A stretch of DNA of 64,000 nucleotides. It comes from Alopecurus myosuroides. Lineage: Eukaryota > Streptophyta > Magnoliopsida > Poales > Poaceae. Shown piece after piece: positions 35,017 to 45,449 of the stretch. Position numbers and translations under genes: made by a program. Numbering within the stretch: position 1 is the stretch's first letter; every line of letters begins with the position of its first letter. The stretch is taken from assembly GCA_028641055.1 (NCBI GenBank), contig JAPCYS010001868.1:1-64000 (forward strand), given 5' to 3'. The notes below the pieces were generated by a model. That model made no database searches, was not told the origin of the DNA, and saw only the letters and a list, made by a program, of their open reading frames with translations.

Positions 35017-35102
35017 TTAGGACTTAGCCGTTTTCCCGTGACCGAGTAGTATGTCGATTTTTTGTTTCCTTTAGATTAACCAATAATTTCCCCCTTCAGA
35101 AC

Positions 35103-38100
35103 ATGGCACACAACGACGAGGCCGGCGGTTCTAAGCAGTTCTGGCAAATCTCCGACGAAGAAGATGAGCAATACGACCCGACGGCGGATGCCGGGGCTGA
35201 CGCAGACACTAGCGGTGGCGAGGAGGATGACGCCACCACTAGTGGCGCCGGTGATACCACTAGTGGCGCCGCCGGCAGAAATGACACCACTGATGCCGGC
35301 GGTCAGACAGATGGTGGTAGCAAAGCCAAGAAGAGGAAGGAACCGAGAAAACGGAAAAGTAACACTCCGCACCTACCGTGAAGAGATCACGGAAATTGAT
35401 AGCTCTGGGTATCCAATCGCGCCCGAGGCGGTGGTCAAAGGATTCGGCAACCAGATTGGTTGCATTGTCCGGGACACTGTCAGGATCTTAACCAATGATC
35501 TAAGGAAAAAAGAGAATGCCCATTATCGGGTTCTTCTCTTTAGAAAGCTGCACGGACGATACTTGTACCCGCATCCGCCAGACGAGCCGTTTAAGTACAA
35601 TAACGACAATCTGGAGGGGAATAAGGTCAACCATTGCGCCATTGGTAAGATGAACACCGCCTTGGGCAACTGGAAACACCGGGTGAAGGTTAAGGTCTTG
35701 GACCCCAAAAATAGCTTGCAGGATGTTTTAGCGAGTGAGCCGAGAATCACCGAAGCTGAACTCCGGGATTTCAAGGTACTTCGCCAGAGCGAAGTCTCCA
35801 AGGCTAACGCTGATTGGGGGCAGAGGATGCGGAAGTTGAACATTGGTACCCACAAACTGGGATGCGGCGGTTACAGAGCGGCGATTCCCAATTGGGAGAA
35901 GGAGGACGCCAAACGTGCAGAACAGGGCATCCCTGACCCTCTCGCAAAGTACTCGCCGCGGACAAAAAACTTCATCAGGGCCCGGTTTACATATGATCCG
36001 GTAGCTAATGAGTATACTACCGATGATGAGAAGGTGAAGGAGTTGTATAAAAACTTGGTAAGTAAATACACCACCCTAGTTAGTTTGCTCTCGACGATCA
36101 AGTCGATTGCATCATAGTGTACTGGTGGAATTCTAAACGGTTCACGCTAATTGTGCAGAACGTACAAATCGATAGTGGTGGAACCTCGTCATCCATGCCG
36201 AGGCTGCACGGCCCGTGGGACGACAGTTTAAACAGGGCGGTAAACGTGACGCAGGGGAAGAAAAAGCACAAAAGGCCGTCAGGTGGCCGAGTTTGTGGCC
36301 TGGGCACGACCACGAAGCTCAGAGAGTACTTCAAGGAGCCCAGGGAGGCGAGAAGGAATAGAAAAAGGACCATCGAAGATATCCAACGTAGCCCGCGATC
36401 GCGAGATTGCAGACCTCAAGGCCAGAGTTGCCGATATTCCTAATATTGTCAAAACAGCTTTGGCAGAACAAATGGGCAGCGTTTTGCCTACCATCTACGA
36501 TGTGGTTACTCGATGGAATGAAGGAGGTCGAGTGGGGTCGTGCCCGGTGCCTAGCGTGCAGGGCAGCAACTCAAGAGACTTGTCCAGAGTCTCGCCGGCC
36601 AACGCCACGATGGCGGACCCACTGGTGACTCCGCCCGCCTACACCACGGCGCCGATAGTGACTCCGCCCGCCTCTACCCACCTGACCATCCGTTGCACGC
36701 CCACAGTGGGCGGTCCTCCGCCGAATGAAGAGCGTGCACCAGCGAACAACCGCCGCCTGGCCATCGGTTGCAAGCCGGCCGCCGGTTCTCCCTCGCCAGT
36801 CAATAGTAGCACGCCCGCCGCCGTCGTTGGCCCCTCGCCACTAGAGGAGCTCGACGCCCTCGCCAGCCAGGTAAATAGTTAAGCGTTGGAGCGTCGATCT
36901 TCCTTTGCCTTAGACTGGCATCTCTGACGCCCTGCATGTTTTCCGCAGAACGACGACGTTCCATGCACTCTCTTACACACAGTGGACGGCGTGTTGAAGG
37001 ATGTTGTTGTGGGTATGATCGTTCAACCGTCAACCCGCAGGTTCCACAACAGGCCGATGCGCGAAGATGTATATAGAGTTCGAGTGCTTCGGGTGCTGGC
37101 CGGCTACGACGAATTGTTGCCTCCCATTCAACCCTACCAAGAAGAAGATGACCCCGATACCCTGACGCTGCTCCAGTGCATACCTTGGAACATGGAATGG
37201 CCGAAGAGCCAGATTCGCCTGGGGAAGAGGGGCGCCACCCCGCAGACCTCGCCTCTAGAACTACCGACGCGAGGCACCACCTCGAAGACAACCCCTCTAG
37301 AAGCTCCGGAGCGGAGCCATGGAAAGACCGTCGCCGCGCCGTCGCCTTCCCGTGACATGGAGATGGCACAAGACCAGGAGAATGACGTTGCTCTTGATGC
37401 CATGGATTTCATCGCCGATGACTTTGATGGCGGAGATTACGTTGCTCCTCCCCCAGAAGAACCCTACCATAGCACGGAGGCTCGTGGTGAGGCTCCTCCT
37501 GCGGATAAATCCAATTGCAAGCGTCTCTTCGGTTCTCAGGAAGACACGCCTCCAGATGTCGTCCCCTGCACCGAGACTCAGAAAAGTGCGAAGGGAGGAG
37601 TTATTTTCAGCCCTAGCACAATCCGTAAGGCGGCTAATGAGGAGATTGAGAAGGAGATCATTCTGAAAGCGCCGAAGCCGCGGAAAAGAGGACCTAGATC
37701 CAAGGCCGCAAGGTCCGCGAGCCAGCCTGCTAAGATGCCGCTTCGTGTTCATGACGGCCCACCTACATCTAAGCATACGAAGATGCATGTGATTGGTCAG
37801 CCTATGCTTAGCCAGAGCAAGCTCAAGGCCGCAAGTGGGGATATGCGGAGTTTGCATGACAACATTCTTTTTCTTGAAACGCGCCTTGTTCAAACCAAGG
37901 ATCCATCATACCCGGTTTTCGTTGCCATGGTGCCAAAGGACTTGGGCTTCGTCGAATCAACCGGCGCGGATAGGATAATACTGCGGTTTTCGGGCATCTT
38001 TGATATGTTCCATAGCAATCCGCTGCACTACTCCATGGTCCGCCTATACTCGCTCAGTCTGGCGGTGCAAGTTAGCAGGGATAGTACACCGGGCATCGCG

Positions 38101-38884
38101 ATAGTGGACCCCTTCTACATGCGCCACGACGTGTTGTGCTCCGTTGGGAACCAGGCAGTCGCGTCGACATATCTCCGGGACTTCATGCTGGCGAACCAGA
38201 CCAAGGATTACATCCTCATGCCTTACTTTGCCGGGTAAGTCAATATTCTTAGCCGAATCGAAAGGGATTTTCTTTAGATTTTCATCGCTCCTTTCCAACA
38301 CTTTGTTTGGATTGTTCCGCGCAGATATACACAATGCACACTCATCTGCATTTGTATCAGTCATTCGCATGCGATGTATCTCGACTCAGGGAGTGCGGTG
38401 AAGAAAGACTACTCCACGGTGAAGAAAGTTTTGGATAATGCTCTCACCGGCTACCACGGGGGGGCATAATCACTAGGGAGAAGGTCGTTCAGGGCGCTCG
38501 GGTGTTCACCCACACGACGAATTTCGCGTGCGTCAAGCAGCCGGCAGGCAGTAACCGAGACACCTACTATGTCCTCCATCATATGCGGGCGTACGTACGG
38601 GATCAACAGTTCCTTACCCTGCCTAGTCAAGTCCAACAATGGGCCTCCCGCTTGTCGATGGTCGGCGATGACAAGGTTAGAGAAGAGATATATGATATCC
38701 AGAAGTGCTTTGCCACGAAAATCGTTCATGAAGTGGTGAACAAGAGTGGGACATTTTACTGCGGTTCAACATGCCGAACCGCGACATAGATACCTACCTA
38801 GAAACTGCCTGTGACGACAGGCCCTTCATCACTCAGGAGGGCTGTCCCGTTGTAATCCCTGGGAGGATGAGTCAGAAGGAGTGA
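35103..38884 (+). pseudogene. E3 second gene: Transposase_24/DUF8039-like/Ulp1-like protein, frameshifted
   Basis: Exons inferred from splice signals: 35103-36057 (donor TTG|GTAAGT), 36159-36870 (CAG|GTAAAT), about 36950-38234 (GG|GTAAGT) and about 38325-38884. The N-terminus MAHNDEAGG is acidic. GFGNQIGCIVRDT and a Transposase_24-like part (WGQRMRKLNIGTHKLG) follow. Exon 2 is proline-rich with repeated VTPPA. Exon 3 begins with a DUF8039-like domain (HNRPMREDVYRV, WPKSQIRL), then a basic segment and the Ulp1-like part (GDMRSLHDNI, YILMPYFAG). Exon 4 has AMYLDSG, CVKQPAG and TYYVLHHM. Frameshifts lie near 35355, 36400, 38460 (G run) and 38760. The family's role is thought to be accessory, binding subterminal repeats; the Ulp1-like part would be a SUMO-protease fold, but its catalytic His and Cys are not present. 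Confidence 0.8.
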
Positions 38885-38940
38885 GAACTATTGTAAGGCT
38901 TGCTACATTTTTCGAAATTAGTCGAACTCAATCGTTAGGG

Positions 38941-39872
38941 TTATGAATCGTCCATCGTGTAACAGATGCTTTATTATGTCAATGCTTAATTATCTTTCTT
39001 TTCATTATTGCGGTCTTACTTGTGATGGTCGTTCGATCTTTTGAATAAGTAAATGCCGATGATTAAAAGAGTTGGTTCACACTCAGATGGCCCAGGTGGT
39101 CGGCTGCGCCTTGTGATTTTCACAAAGTTAGGATCTTGTGCATCCCACTTGGCGCAGCTGCACCACTTGCGGCCGCTTGTATGTGTCCACCCTAAATATG
39201 AGGCACACATTGTTACGGTTATGAATCGTCCATTCTGTAACTGATGCTCAATTATGTCAATGCTTGATTATCTTGCATTTTATTGTTGCGGTCCTACTTG
39301 TGATGGTCGTTCGATCTTTTGAATAACTAAATGCCGATGATTAAAAGAGTTGGGTCACACTCAGATGGCCCAGGTGGTCAGCTGCGCCTTGTGATTTTCA
39401 CAAAGTTAGGATCTTGTGCATCCCACTTGGCGCAGCTGCACCACTTGCGGCCGCTTGTATGTGTCTATCCTAAATATGAGGCACACATCGTTACGGTTAT
39501 GAATCGTCCATTCTGTAACTGATGCTCAATTATGTCAATGCTTGATTATCTTGCATTTTATTATTGCGGTCCTACTTGTGATTTTCGTTCGATCTCTTCA
39601 ATAAATGCCGATGATTAAAAGAGTTGGCTCACACTCAGATGGCCTAGGTGGTCCGTTGCGCCTTGTGATTTTCACAAAGTTAGGATCTTGTGCATCCCAC
39701 TTGGCACAGCGGCACCACCTACGGCCGCTTGTATGTGTCCACCCTAAATATGAGGCACACATCGTTACGGTTATGAATCGTACATGGCTTGATTATCTTG
39801 CTTTTTATTATTGCAGTTTTACTTTGTGATGTTCGTTTGATCTTTTGAATAAATATGCCGATGATTAAAAGA
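38941..39872. repeat. 276-bp tandem repeat, about 3.3 units
   Basis: Units begin at about 38941, 39217 and 39494, with marks at 39053, 39331 and 39605 (spacing 278 and 274 bp) and a partial last unit to 39872. Each unit holds 'tgccgatgattaaaagagtt', 'cacaaagttaggatcttgtg' and 'gcggccgcttgtatgtgt'. A 63-codon frame repeats with them, but it changes little beyond what the DNA repeat imposes and is not supported as a gene. The tract separates the Ulp1-like gene from the RNase H1-N-like gene. Confidence 0.9.
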
Positions 39873-39990
39873 TGATCATCTTGTTCCTTTGTGTTTAACT
39901 TTCATCTTATTTATGTCATATTTCTCCACTTACTACTATTGCAGACATGTTTAAAACTATTGTTTTTGTTTTTCTTTCTTGTCATTACAG

Positions 39991-40245
39991 ATGCCGAGGT
40001 GCTACGTGGTGTTTAGAGGCAGGGTTCCAGGAGTCTACAATCACTGGGAAGACTGCTTCGAGCAGGTGAACAAGTTCAAAGGGAATGCCTACAAATGCTA
40101 CAACACAAGAGTGGCGGCGGAAGCTAGGTGGTTCATCCATCTCGAGGAGGAACAAAAGAAGAAGAAAAAACAACAAGTGGATGAAGACCATCGCAGCCGC
40201 TCTTGTCGCCGTCGCCTCGCTCGTCATGCTATGGTTCCTAGTTAG
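39991..40245 (+). CDS. Small RNase H1 N-terminal (Cauli_VI-type) domain protein in E3
   Basis: MPRCYVVFRGRVPGVYNHW, then ECxQVxxFKGNAYKCYNT-like sequence and EARWFIHL, fits the RNase H1 N-terminal domain, a small fold that binds RNA-DNA hybrid or double-stranded RNA and is also found in caulimovirus protein VI. The 84-residue protein has only this domain plus a Lys-rich tail (EEEQKKKKKQQ) and a basic end; no RNase H catalytic domain follows. The ATG directly follows a possible acceptor (TCATTACAG|ATG), so this may be the last exon of a longer transcript rather than a separate gene. It is intact and lies between the 276-bp repeat and the right end of E3. Confidence 0.7.
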   Translation: MPRCYVVFRGRVPGVYNHWEDCFEQVNKFKGNAYKCYNTRVAAEARWFIHLEEEQKKKKKQQVDEDHRSRSCRRRLARHAMVPS

Positions 40246-40554
40246 ATGATTAGGTTATCGGCGACTAGATAGGTCACTTGTCCGGATGATGAAGCATCAT
40301 CGATCGATGTAATCGGTCCCGATGATTAACCGTATGATGTAGGTCACTTGTATCTATTTGACTCTGATAAACACTTTGTTGTATTCATAATCAACTGTTT
40401 GATGTAGCTATTCGGAATTCTAAGCAGTATTTGATATATCATTTGTTCGTCAGAGAACTGTTTTGATACATTTTGTTTACTGATATTCTTCTGTATTTGA
40501 GCTGTGTATATACCTGTATAAATACGGTACTGCGTATTTCAAAAAAATACAGCA
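40246..40554. other. 3' region of the RNase H1-N-like gene
   Basis: AT-rich sequence with 'gatgtaggtcacttgta' words and no gene. It probably holds the 3' untranslated region. Confidence 0.45.
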
Positions 40555-40904
40555 CAGTATAGCCGTGACGCACCAAAAAGGATACCTGTGACGCACCATG
40601 GAGGATAGGCGTGACGCGCGAAAGTTCATACCCGTGGCGCACCCAGTAACTTAGCCGTGGAGGCATTACTTAGCCGTGACGCACCAAAATTCCTAGCCGT
40701 GGCGCACCTCCTCAGTTAGGCGTGACGTGCCTCGCGATAGTCGCGGCGCACCGTGACAGTGCGTCACGGGTATTAATAGGCGCGACGCACCAGCTCGGTG
40801 CGTCACGGCTAAACCAATAGGCGCGGCGTGATAGCCGTGACGCGCCCTGGTGCGTCACGGATAAGACTATTGGTACGTCACGGGTAAGCTTTTTCCTAAT
40901 AGTG
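40555..40904. repeat. Right subterminal repeats and terminal repeat of E3
   Basis: AGCCGTGACGCACC / GGTGCGTCACGGCTA units in both orientations, ending in TTTTTCCTAATAGTG. Confidence 0.9.
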
Positions 40905-41342
40905 TAAGGAAATCACACTACATTTCCCGGGACCTCCCATCCCTAAATCTGTATCCATCACGGACTACATGTTCCCACTGAATCAATACGTATAGTGAGG
41001 GCACTGAATATATGATCCGTTTTAGAGGTACAATCAATGAAGGATCATCCTTTCAAGAGCACAATGTACTCAAAGTCGGTGAGTTGGTAAAAAAGTCTAG
41101 TATTAAACTATTTTTCCTTTTTTTCTTTACTTCATGATAAACTTTAGTGTTTTACTATATTTATCTTCATCTTTATCCGTAGCTTTGACAGGATTTTTCG
41201 CATCATGCATGGAGCTTGCCGTTAAAGCGAGAGTTTGCAGGCAGATGAACACCTTGAGACAGCTTTGTTTTATTGATGATGGATTGTTTCATTTTTAGAG
41301 AGATAAAATGCGGAGACACGAACATATTTTCACTCTGGAATA

Positions 41343-41495
41343 ACCCCTCTGCCCCGAATTAAATATGTTCTATTTTTTCTTCTTAATTACATGTAGGAGT
41401 ATATAAAAGTGTTTAACTATGTTTGCTCACTCATTTTGGTTTGGATGTAGTCCATATTGAAATATCCAAAACATCTTATAATTCGCTAAAAGTCG
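41343..41495. mobile_element. Degenerate Stowaway-type MITE
   Basis: 'cctctgccccgaattaaata' at the left and 'tcactcattttggtttggat' then 'gtagtccatattgaaatatc' at the right resemble Stowaway elements of grasses (CTCCCTCCGTCCC...ends). The right terminal repeat is eroded and the TA duplication could not be shown. Confidence 0.5.
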
Positions 41496-41853
41496 TTATC
41501 AAGCCGTATAGGAAAAAAATTAGATGTACGGAATAAATCCAAAATTATACACCACGTGGAGACAAATTACTCAAAATATCGTCGAGCTAGACAGGCAGCG
41601 CTAGGGCAGTCTCGTGCGCTCGTAGATGTGCACCACAATACCGGTCTCCTTCTTTCTCTATCCTCACCCGCTCTTTTGACGCATCCCACGAGGCTTGCCA
41701 TCGCTGTATTGGTTAACTTGTTGGGCGACCACGCAACCGACAAGTTGCTTTGCCTTGCCAAGGTTCTCTGTACCGGTCATCCAAGAGAAAACAATCCAGT
41801 ATTCGGAAAATATTGTCTATATAGAGAATTTTGGCTATATTTTTACTTCAAGA

Positions 41854-41925
41854 TAATAGTGGCCTAGCGGAAGTGTGGGGGGCCCACAACCCACAAGTCC
41901 CAGTATTGAATCCTGGTTCTTATAT
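41854..41925 (+). pseudogene. Initiator-tRNA-Met pseudogene
   Basis: 'atagtggcctagcggaagtg', then 'gggcccacaacccacaagtc' and 'ccagtattgaatcctggttc', follow the initiator tRNA-Met sequence almost end to end. The anticodon CAT reads CAC and several stem bases differ. It is not attached to a visible SINE body. Confidence 0.75.
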
Positions 41926-43530
41926 TAGCACCACGGGTACAACAACTTGCTCGGTGGGAGCAAAAACATATAGAACTTGCAAAGTTGCATAATCTCATAC
42001 AACAACTTGTCAAAGGGGAGCAAACACATACAAATTAGCCTCAAACACGACACGTGGCTGCCACGCTGGATTGAATTTTGCAAAAAACCTCTCAAGAAGA
42101 ATGCTAGTCACAAATATTACTCAAAGAAAGAAATTTATCTCACATTGACCCCTTCCTTCCTCCGGAGAGACAGCCACACCAAGCAGCAGCTGGCCAGCTG
42201 CCACCAACAGACGGAAGCCACAAGAGACGCGCACCTTCACCAAGCTTTGTTAATTCAAAGTTGGGCCTTGTGCCTTTTATCTAAAAATTAATAATATTAC
42301 GAAGTTTTTCGTTTAAGTTTAGGAAATGTGTGAAGAGTCTAGACTGTGTACGAGATGTGTAACGGTACACGTCGTGTTTGGTTCGACTTTGTCGTTTCGT
42401 GTTAGGCGTGGAGTCTAAGTATCGTAAATGCATATAAAAAGACAAGAAAGAAATCAGAAAAGTTGTGATCATTGTGCACCACCAAAATTCATTTTCTTAG
42501 TCTCACGTGAAGTTTCTTTGAGTTCTTTTTTGGATCACCCTTTGCATGTAACGTGTTACACGCAATAGCAAAACAACGATGAAATTAAGCAAGATCGAAC
42601 CAACGGGGACACAAGATTTTAACGTGGAAAACCCTTCCAACAAGGAAGAGAAAAAATCACGGGCGCCAGCCAGCAATACTTCACTATTTCGGGTGAGGTT
42701 ACAAATGCGCCGGGATTTACAATGTGTGGCTTATCCCGTACGGCGGCTTACAAGAGGTATATAAAGGCGGTCCTGACCTAACTAGGTCGGTAACTGTGAA
42801 TCGAACTCAAACTCGGTAACTACTCGTACCGTACTTTACTTTATCTTCATATGAATTTGGATCACCATAAAATAATATAGCGATCCAAGTTAGGAAGCAA
42901 TATATTTGCCATCATTTATTAATACATATATCAAAGAGACTAATTGAGTATAATAAACAGTGCAAACGGCTCAAACCACTTTAGTTTATTTCGTTGCTTG
43001 TATGAAGGCACGAGTACACATCATTCTCCCACAGACAATATACTCTAGCAAAGACTAGAAACTGCACTAGAGAATTACAAGCAGATTGACAAAATTATGT
43101 CATGAATGATATTCACTCACTGTAGTCGAAAACGCATAAGTGTAACCAGCAAGAAGAGACAAAGATTTTTCAACCATAGTGAACTTCTCTCTCGCATCAA
43201 CATCTCCCACCTCTCTCACTGTCACTTTAGGCACACTAGCAGAAAATGTCACAAAAACTCACAAGTTCGTACAATCTGATCCACTATTTACTGAAAAGAA
43301 GGAGAAATAATGATGATAGTTGCCAGCTTAATTTGTCATGATCTTCCACACTTAAATACAGAAGAAAAACATGAAAAACTCATGCATAATTCTTCTCTCT
43401 TTTTACTAGCTAGGTTTAACTGAAATCAAACTTGGCACGAATCAGACTGCTCTTCTCTTCTTATTATTTTTTCAACATAGAAGTTTATCATCAGATAGAT
43501 AATTCATGATATGTCGTATAATAATAACTG
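41926..43530. other. Unassigned non-coding sequence
   Basis: No gene is supported. The stretch 42540-42790 ('tttaacgtggaaaacccttc', 'ggtatataaaggcgg') is reminiscent of a retrotransposon LTR, but ends and duplications were not found. The rest is AT-rich. Confidence 0.4.
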
Positions 43531-43534
43531 ATTC

Positions 43535-43960
43535 ACAGCCTAACTGAGCTATCGGATAGGGAATGTACTTGGGCAAGCAGGAGGGCTACTACAACTTATG
43601 AAAAGCTAGATAGAATCCTATCGTTTGTAGAATGGGAACATAAGTTTCCTTTGGCTACAGTTCAGGCTTTGGCTAAGCCTGGTTGGGACCACACACCTCT
43701 CTTTGTGGATTTTGGAGCCCGAGCTCATGTGGGTAACAAGGTACGTTTTTCATTTGAGCTTCCATGGCTTAAAAAGGATGATTTCTGTGAGATGATCACA
43801 AAAGAGTGGGCTGTTGTGGTCAAAGGGGATTTGGCCAAAGAGGTAAGGAAGAATAAAATTAGACATTTAAGTCATTTTCTTAAGGGGTGGGCTAAGAACC
43901 AAAGTGATAATGTGTCCACGAAAACTGCCGATTCGGCCATTCCCACCGGGCCTGGCCTAA
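43535..43960 (+). pseudogene. LINE (L1-type) endonuclease-domain fragment, copy 2
   Basis: The frame reads LTELSDREC TWASRR, then YEKLDRILSF, WEHKFPLATV and DHTPLFVDFG, matching the C-terminal half of the apurinic endonuclease domain of plant L1 ORF2, including the conserved Asp-His near the end. It continues into FSFELPWLKKDDF and FLKGWAKN, as in copy 1. It runs up to the insertion site of the LTR array. Confidence 0.75.
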
Positions 43961-44851
43961 GTCTGCTTTCAGTACTGTGCATGTAACACCTGGGGTGTTA
44001 CCTGTTTGTTTGCTTGCATCATAGGCATCACATTGCATTGCACCATGTTTGCATCACAACTGAAAATTTCAAAACAATTTAAACTTTTAAGCTTGCTCAA
44101 AAACTTCCAATTTCAAACTTGCAATTAAAACCCCTAAATTGTTTTTCCCCTGGTTAATTCTGTTTTAATCACTTGTCTGTTACAATCTCTCAACTAAAGA
44201 TTTGCAATTCCAAAAAAAAAACATCAATTGCTCCCAATTATTTTTCATATTGGATCAACTCTTAAATTGTTGCTCAAATCTTTCACTTAAATTCCACCAA
44301 TTAAATTCAAATCAATTCCAATTCTCAAATCAGTACCTTTGGAAACAATAACAACTCACCAACTTTCTTCCCTCTCTATTTCATCCTAAAACCCTAGGGG
44401 TAACCCTATTTCTATGCATGTTTTTATTAAGGTTTTATTAAACTCAAAATCCTTCTATTTGGTTCCAAACACAAACCACTATTTTAAAAATTAATTTTTG
44501 GAAACTAAAGTTGGAATGTGGTTTCTAATTATCTAAAAGGCTTAACCAAATTTTTCTGTAATTTTTTCTGGACCAAAACCTTAACAGTTTTCTCCAAAAA
44601 CCAAACTACAAAAAAAAATAATAATAACACAGAAAAGAATAAAAGGAGACAGCTAACTATCTACCGCAGCCCAAGCCCACCTAACAACTACCAGCGCGCA
44701 GCCCAGCCCGCCGCAGCGCCACTTACCGGTTCGAGGGCGCCAAGATTCGTGCGAGCGCCATCCTTCTTCGTCATCCCGTACGGCCGCGCATCGGCCGGTG
44801 CCACCGCGGACCGCACGCGACGCCGGCGGCCGTCCCATCGCTCCGCGGCCC

Positions 44852-44858
44852 TATAAAA
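44852..44858 (+). promoter_or_regulatory. TATA box of LTR A (equivalents at 49478 and 54108)
   Basis: TATAAAA in a GC-rich context, repeated in all three LTRs. Transcription would start about 30 bp downstream, near the CTAACCCTAACCCTAGG stretch. Confidence 0.65.
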
Positions 44859-45397
44859 CTAGCCTAGGGCCTGCGCCATCTAACCCTAACCCTAGGAGCC
44901 TAGTTTCCCTCTCCGCCGCCGTCAGATGCATCTTCCCCGATGAATTCCCTCCTCTGCTGCCACCTCGCCGGAGACGGAGCTCTGAACCTCGCCCTAGCCT
45001 CGCCACCTTCCTCTTCCACCTATCCATCCACCACCTGAAATCGAACCGCCTCCATCTCCTCTACGTGCTAGACACCGGAGTTCGCCAGGAGATCGCCCAC
45101 AACCCCGCCGCCGTCCGCAGCATCGTCGTCGCCGGCCACCACACCGAGCCTCTGCAACGTCTGCTTACGCCGGTGAGCTCGCCACGCACCTTCCTCTCTC
45201 TCTCTGTGGATGCGCAAGCATCACTGCACCGTGCACGACTGCATCCAACCCCCCCCCACGGCGCAGCACCACGGTGATCAACGACGGCGTCGTTTCTCTG
45301 ACAGTCGAGCACACCTTCGTTCGTCAGTTTCGTCAGGCATTAGCCAGATCTGAACTTCAACCTATCTGCACCCCCTTATCTGTCAAGAACTCGCTCG

Positions 45398-45449
45398 CAG
45401 CGCAGTGGTTGCGCGCGTTATGCCCCTCTCGCGGTCGCGGGTTCGAACC
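45398..45449 (+). other. tRNA-like A-box and B-box inside LTR A
   Basis: CAGCGCAGTGG (45398-45408) and GGTTCGAACC (45440-45449) resemble tRNA A and B boxes at tRNA-like spacing. The palindromic 'gcggtcgcgggttcgaaccg' run could form a T-arm-like stem. Copies lie at 50025-50077 (LTR B) and 54654-54706 (LTR C). Confidence 0.62.

Larger units (their letters stand above)
33540..35102 (+). promoter_or_regulatory. First exon and leader intron of the E3 second gene
   Basis: A GC/CT-rich non-coding exon ends with ACAAAG|GTGCGC (donor at 33902). The acceptor CCCCTTCAG| is at 35099, three bases before the ATG at 35103. The intron holds a repeat tract (34545-34665), a direct duplicate of about 30 bp 'atttatcagttgcaagagca'... 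at about 34132 and 34247, and the conserved hairpin block (34924-35016). Confidence 0.65.
28557..40904 (+). mobile_element. CACTA transposon E3, complete
   Basis: The left end CACTACTAGGAAAACAGCTA starts at 28557. The right end inverted is CACTATTAGGAAAAAGCTTA, ending at 40904. The TSD is TAA (28554-28556 and 40905-40907). All genes run on the plus strand: tnp2 (29601-32933), the MAHNDEAGG gene (35103-38884) and a small RNase H1-N-like gene (39991-40245). tnp2 has stops but no visible frameshift, and the second gene has frameshifts, so the element is probably defective but young-looking. Confidence 0.94.

Noticed and set aside
39053..39829. Three similar 63-74-codon frames starting MPMIKRVGSHS
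   Set aside because: They arise from the 276-bp tandem repeat. There is no start context, domain or evidence of coding constraint.
38941..39872. Possible CRISPR-like array of direct repeats
   Set aside because: Units are about 276 bp, contiguous and without spacers, in a eukaryotic transposon; it is a tandem repeat.
44877..44895. Telomere-like CTAACCCTAACCCTAGG in the LTR
   Set aside because: Only two units, in all three LTRs near the expected transcription start; not a telomeric tract.
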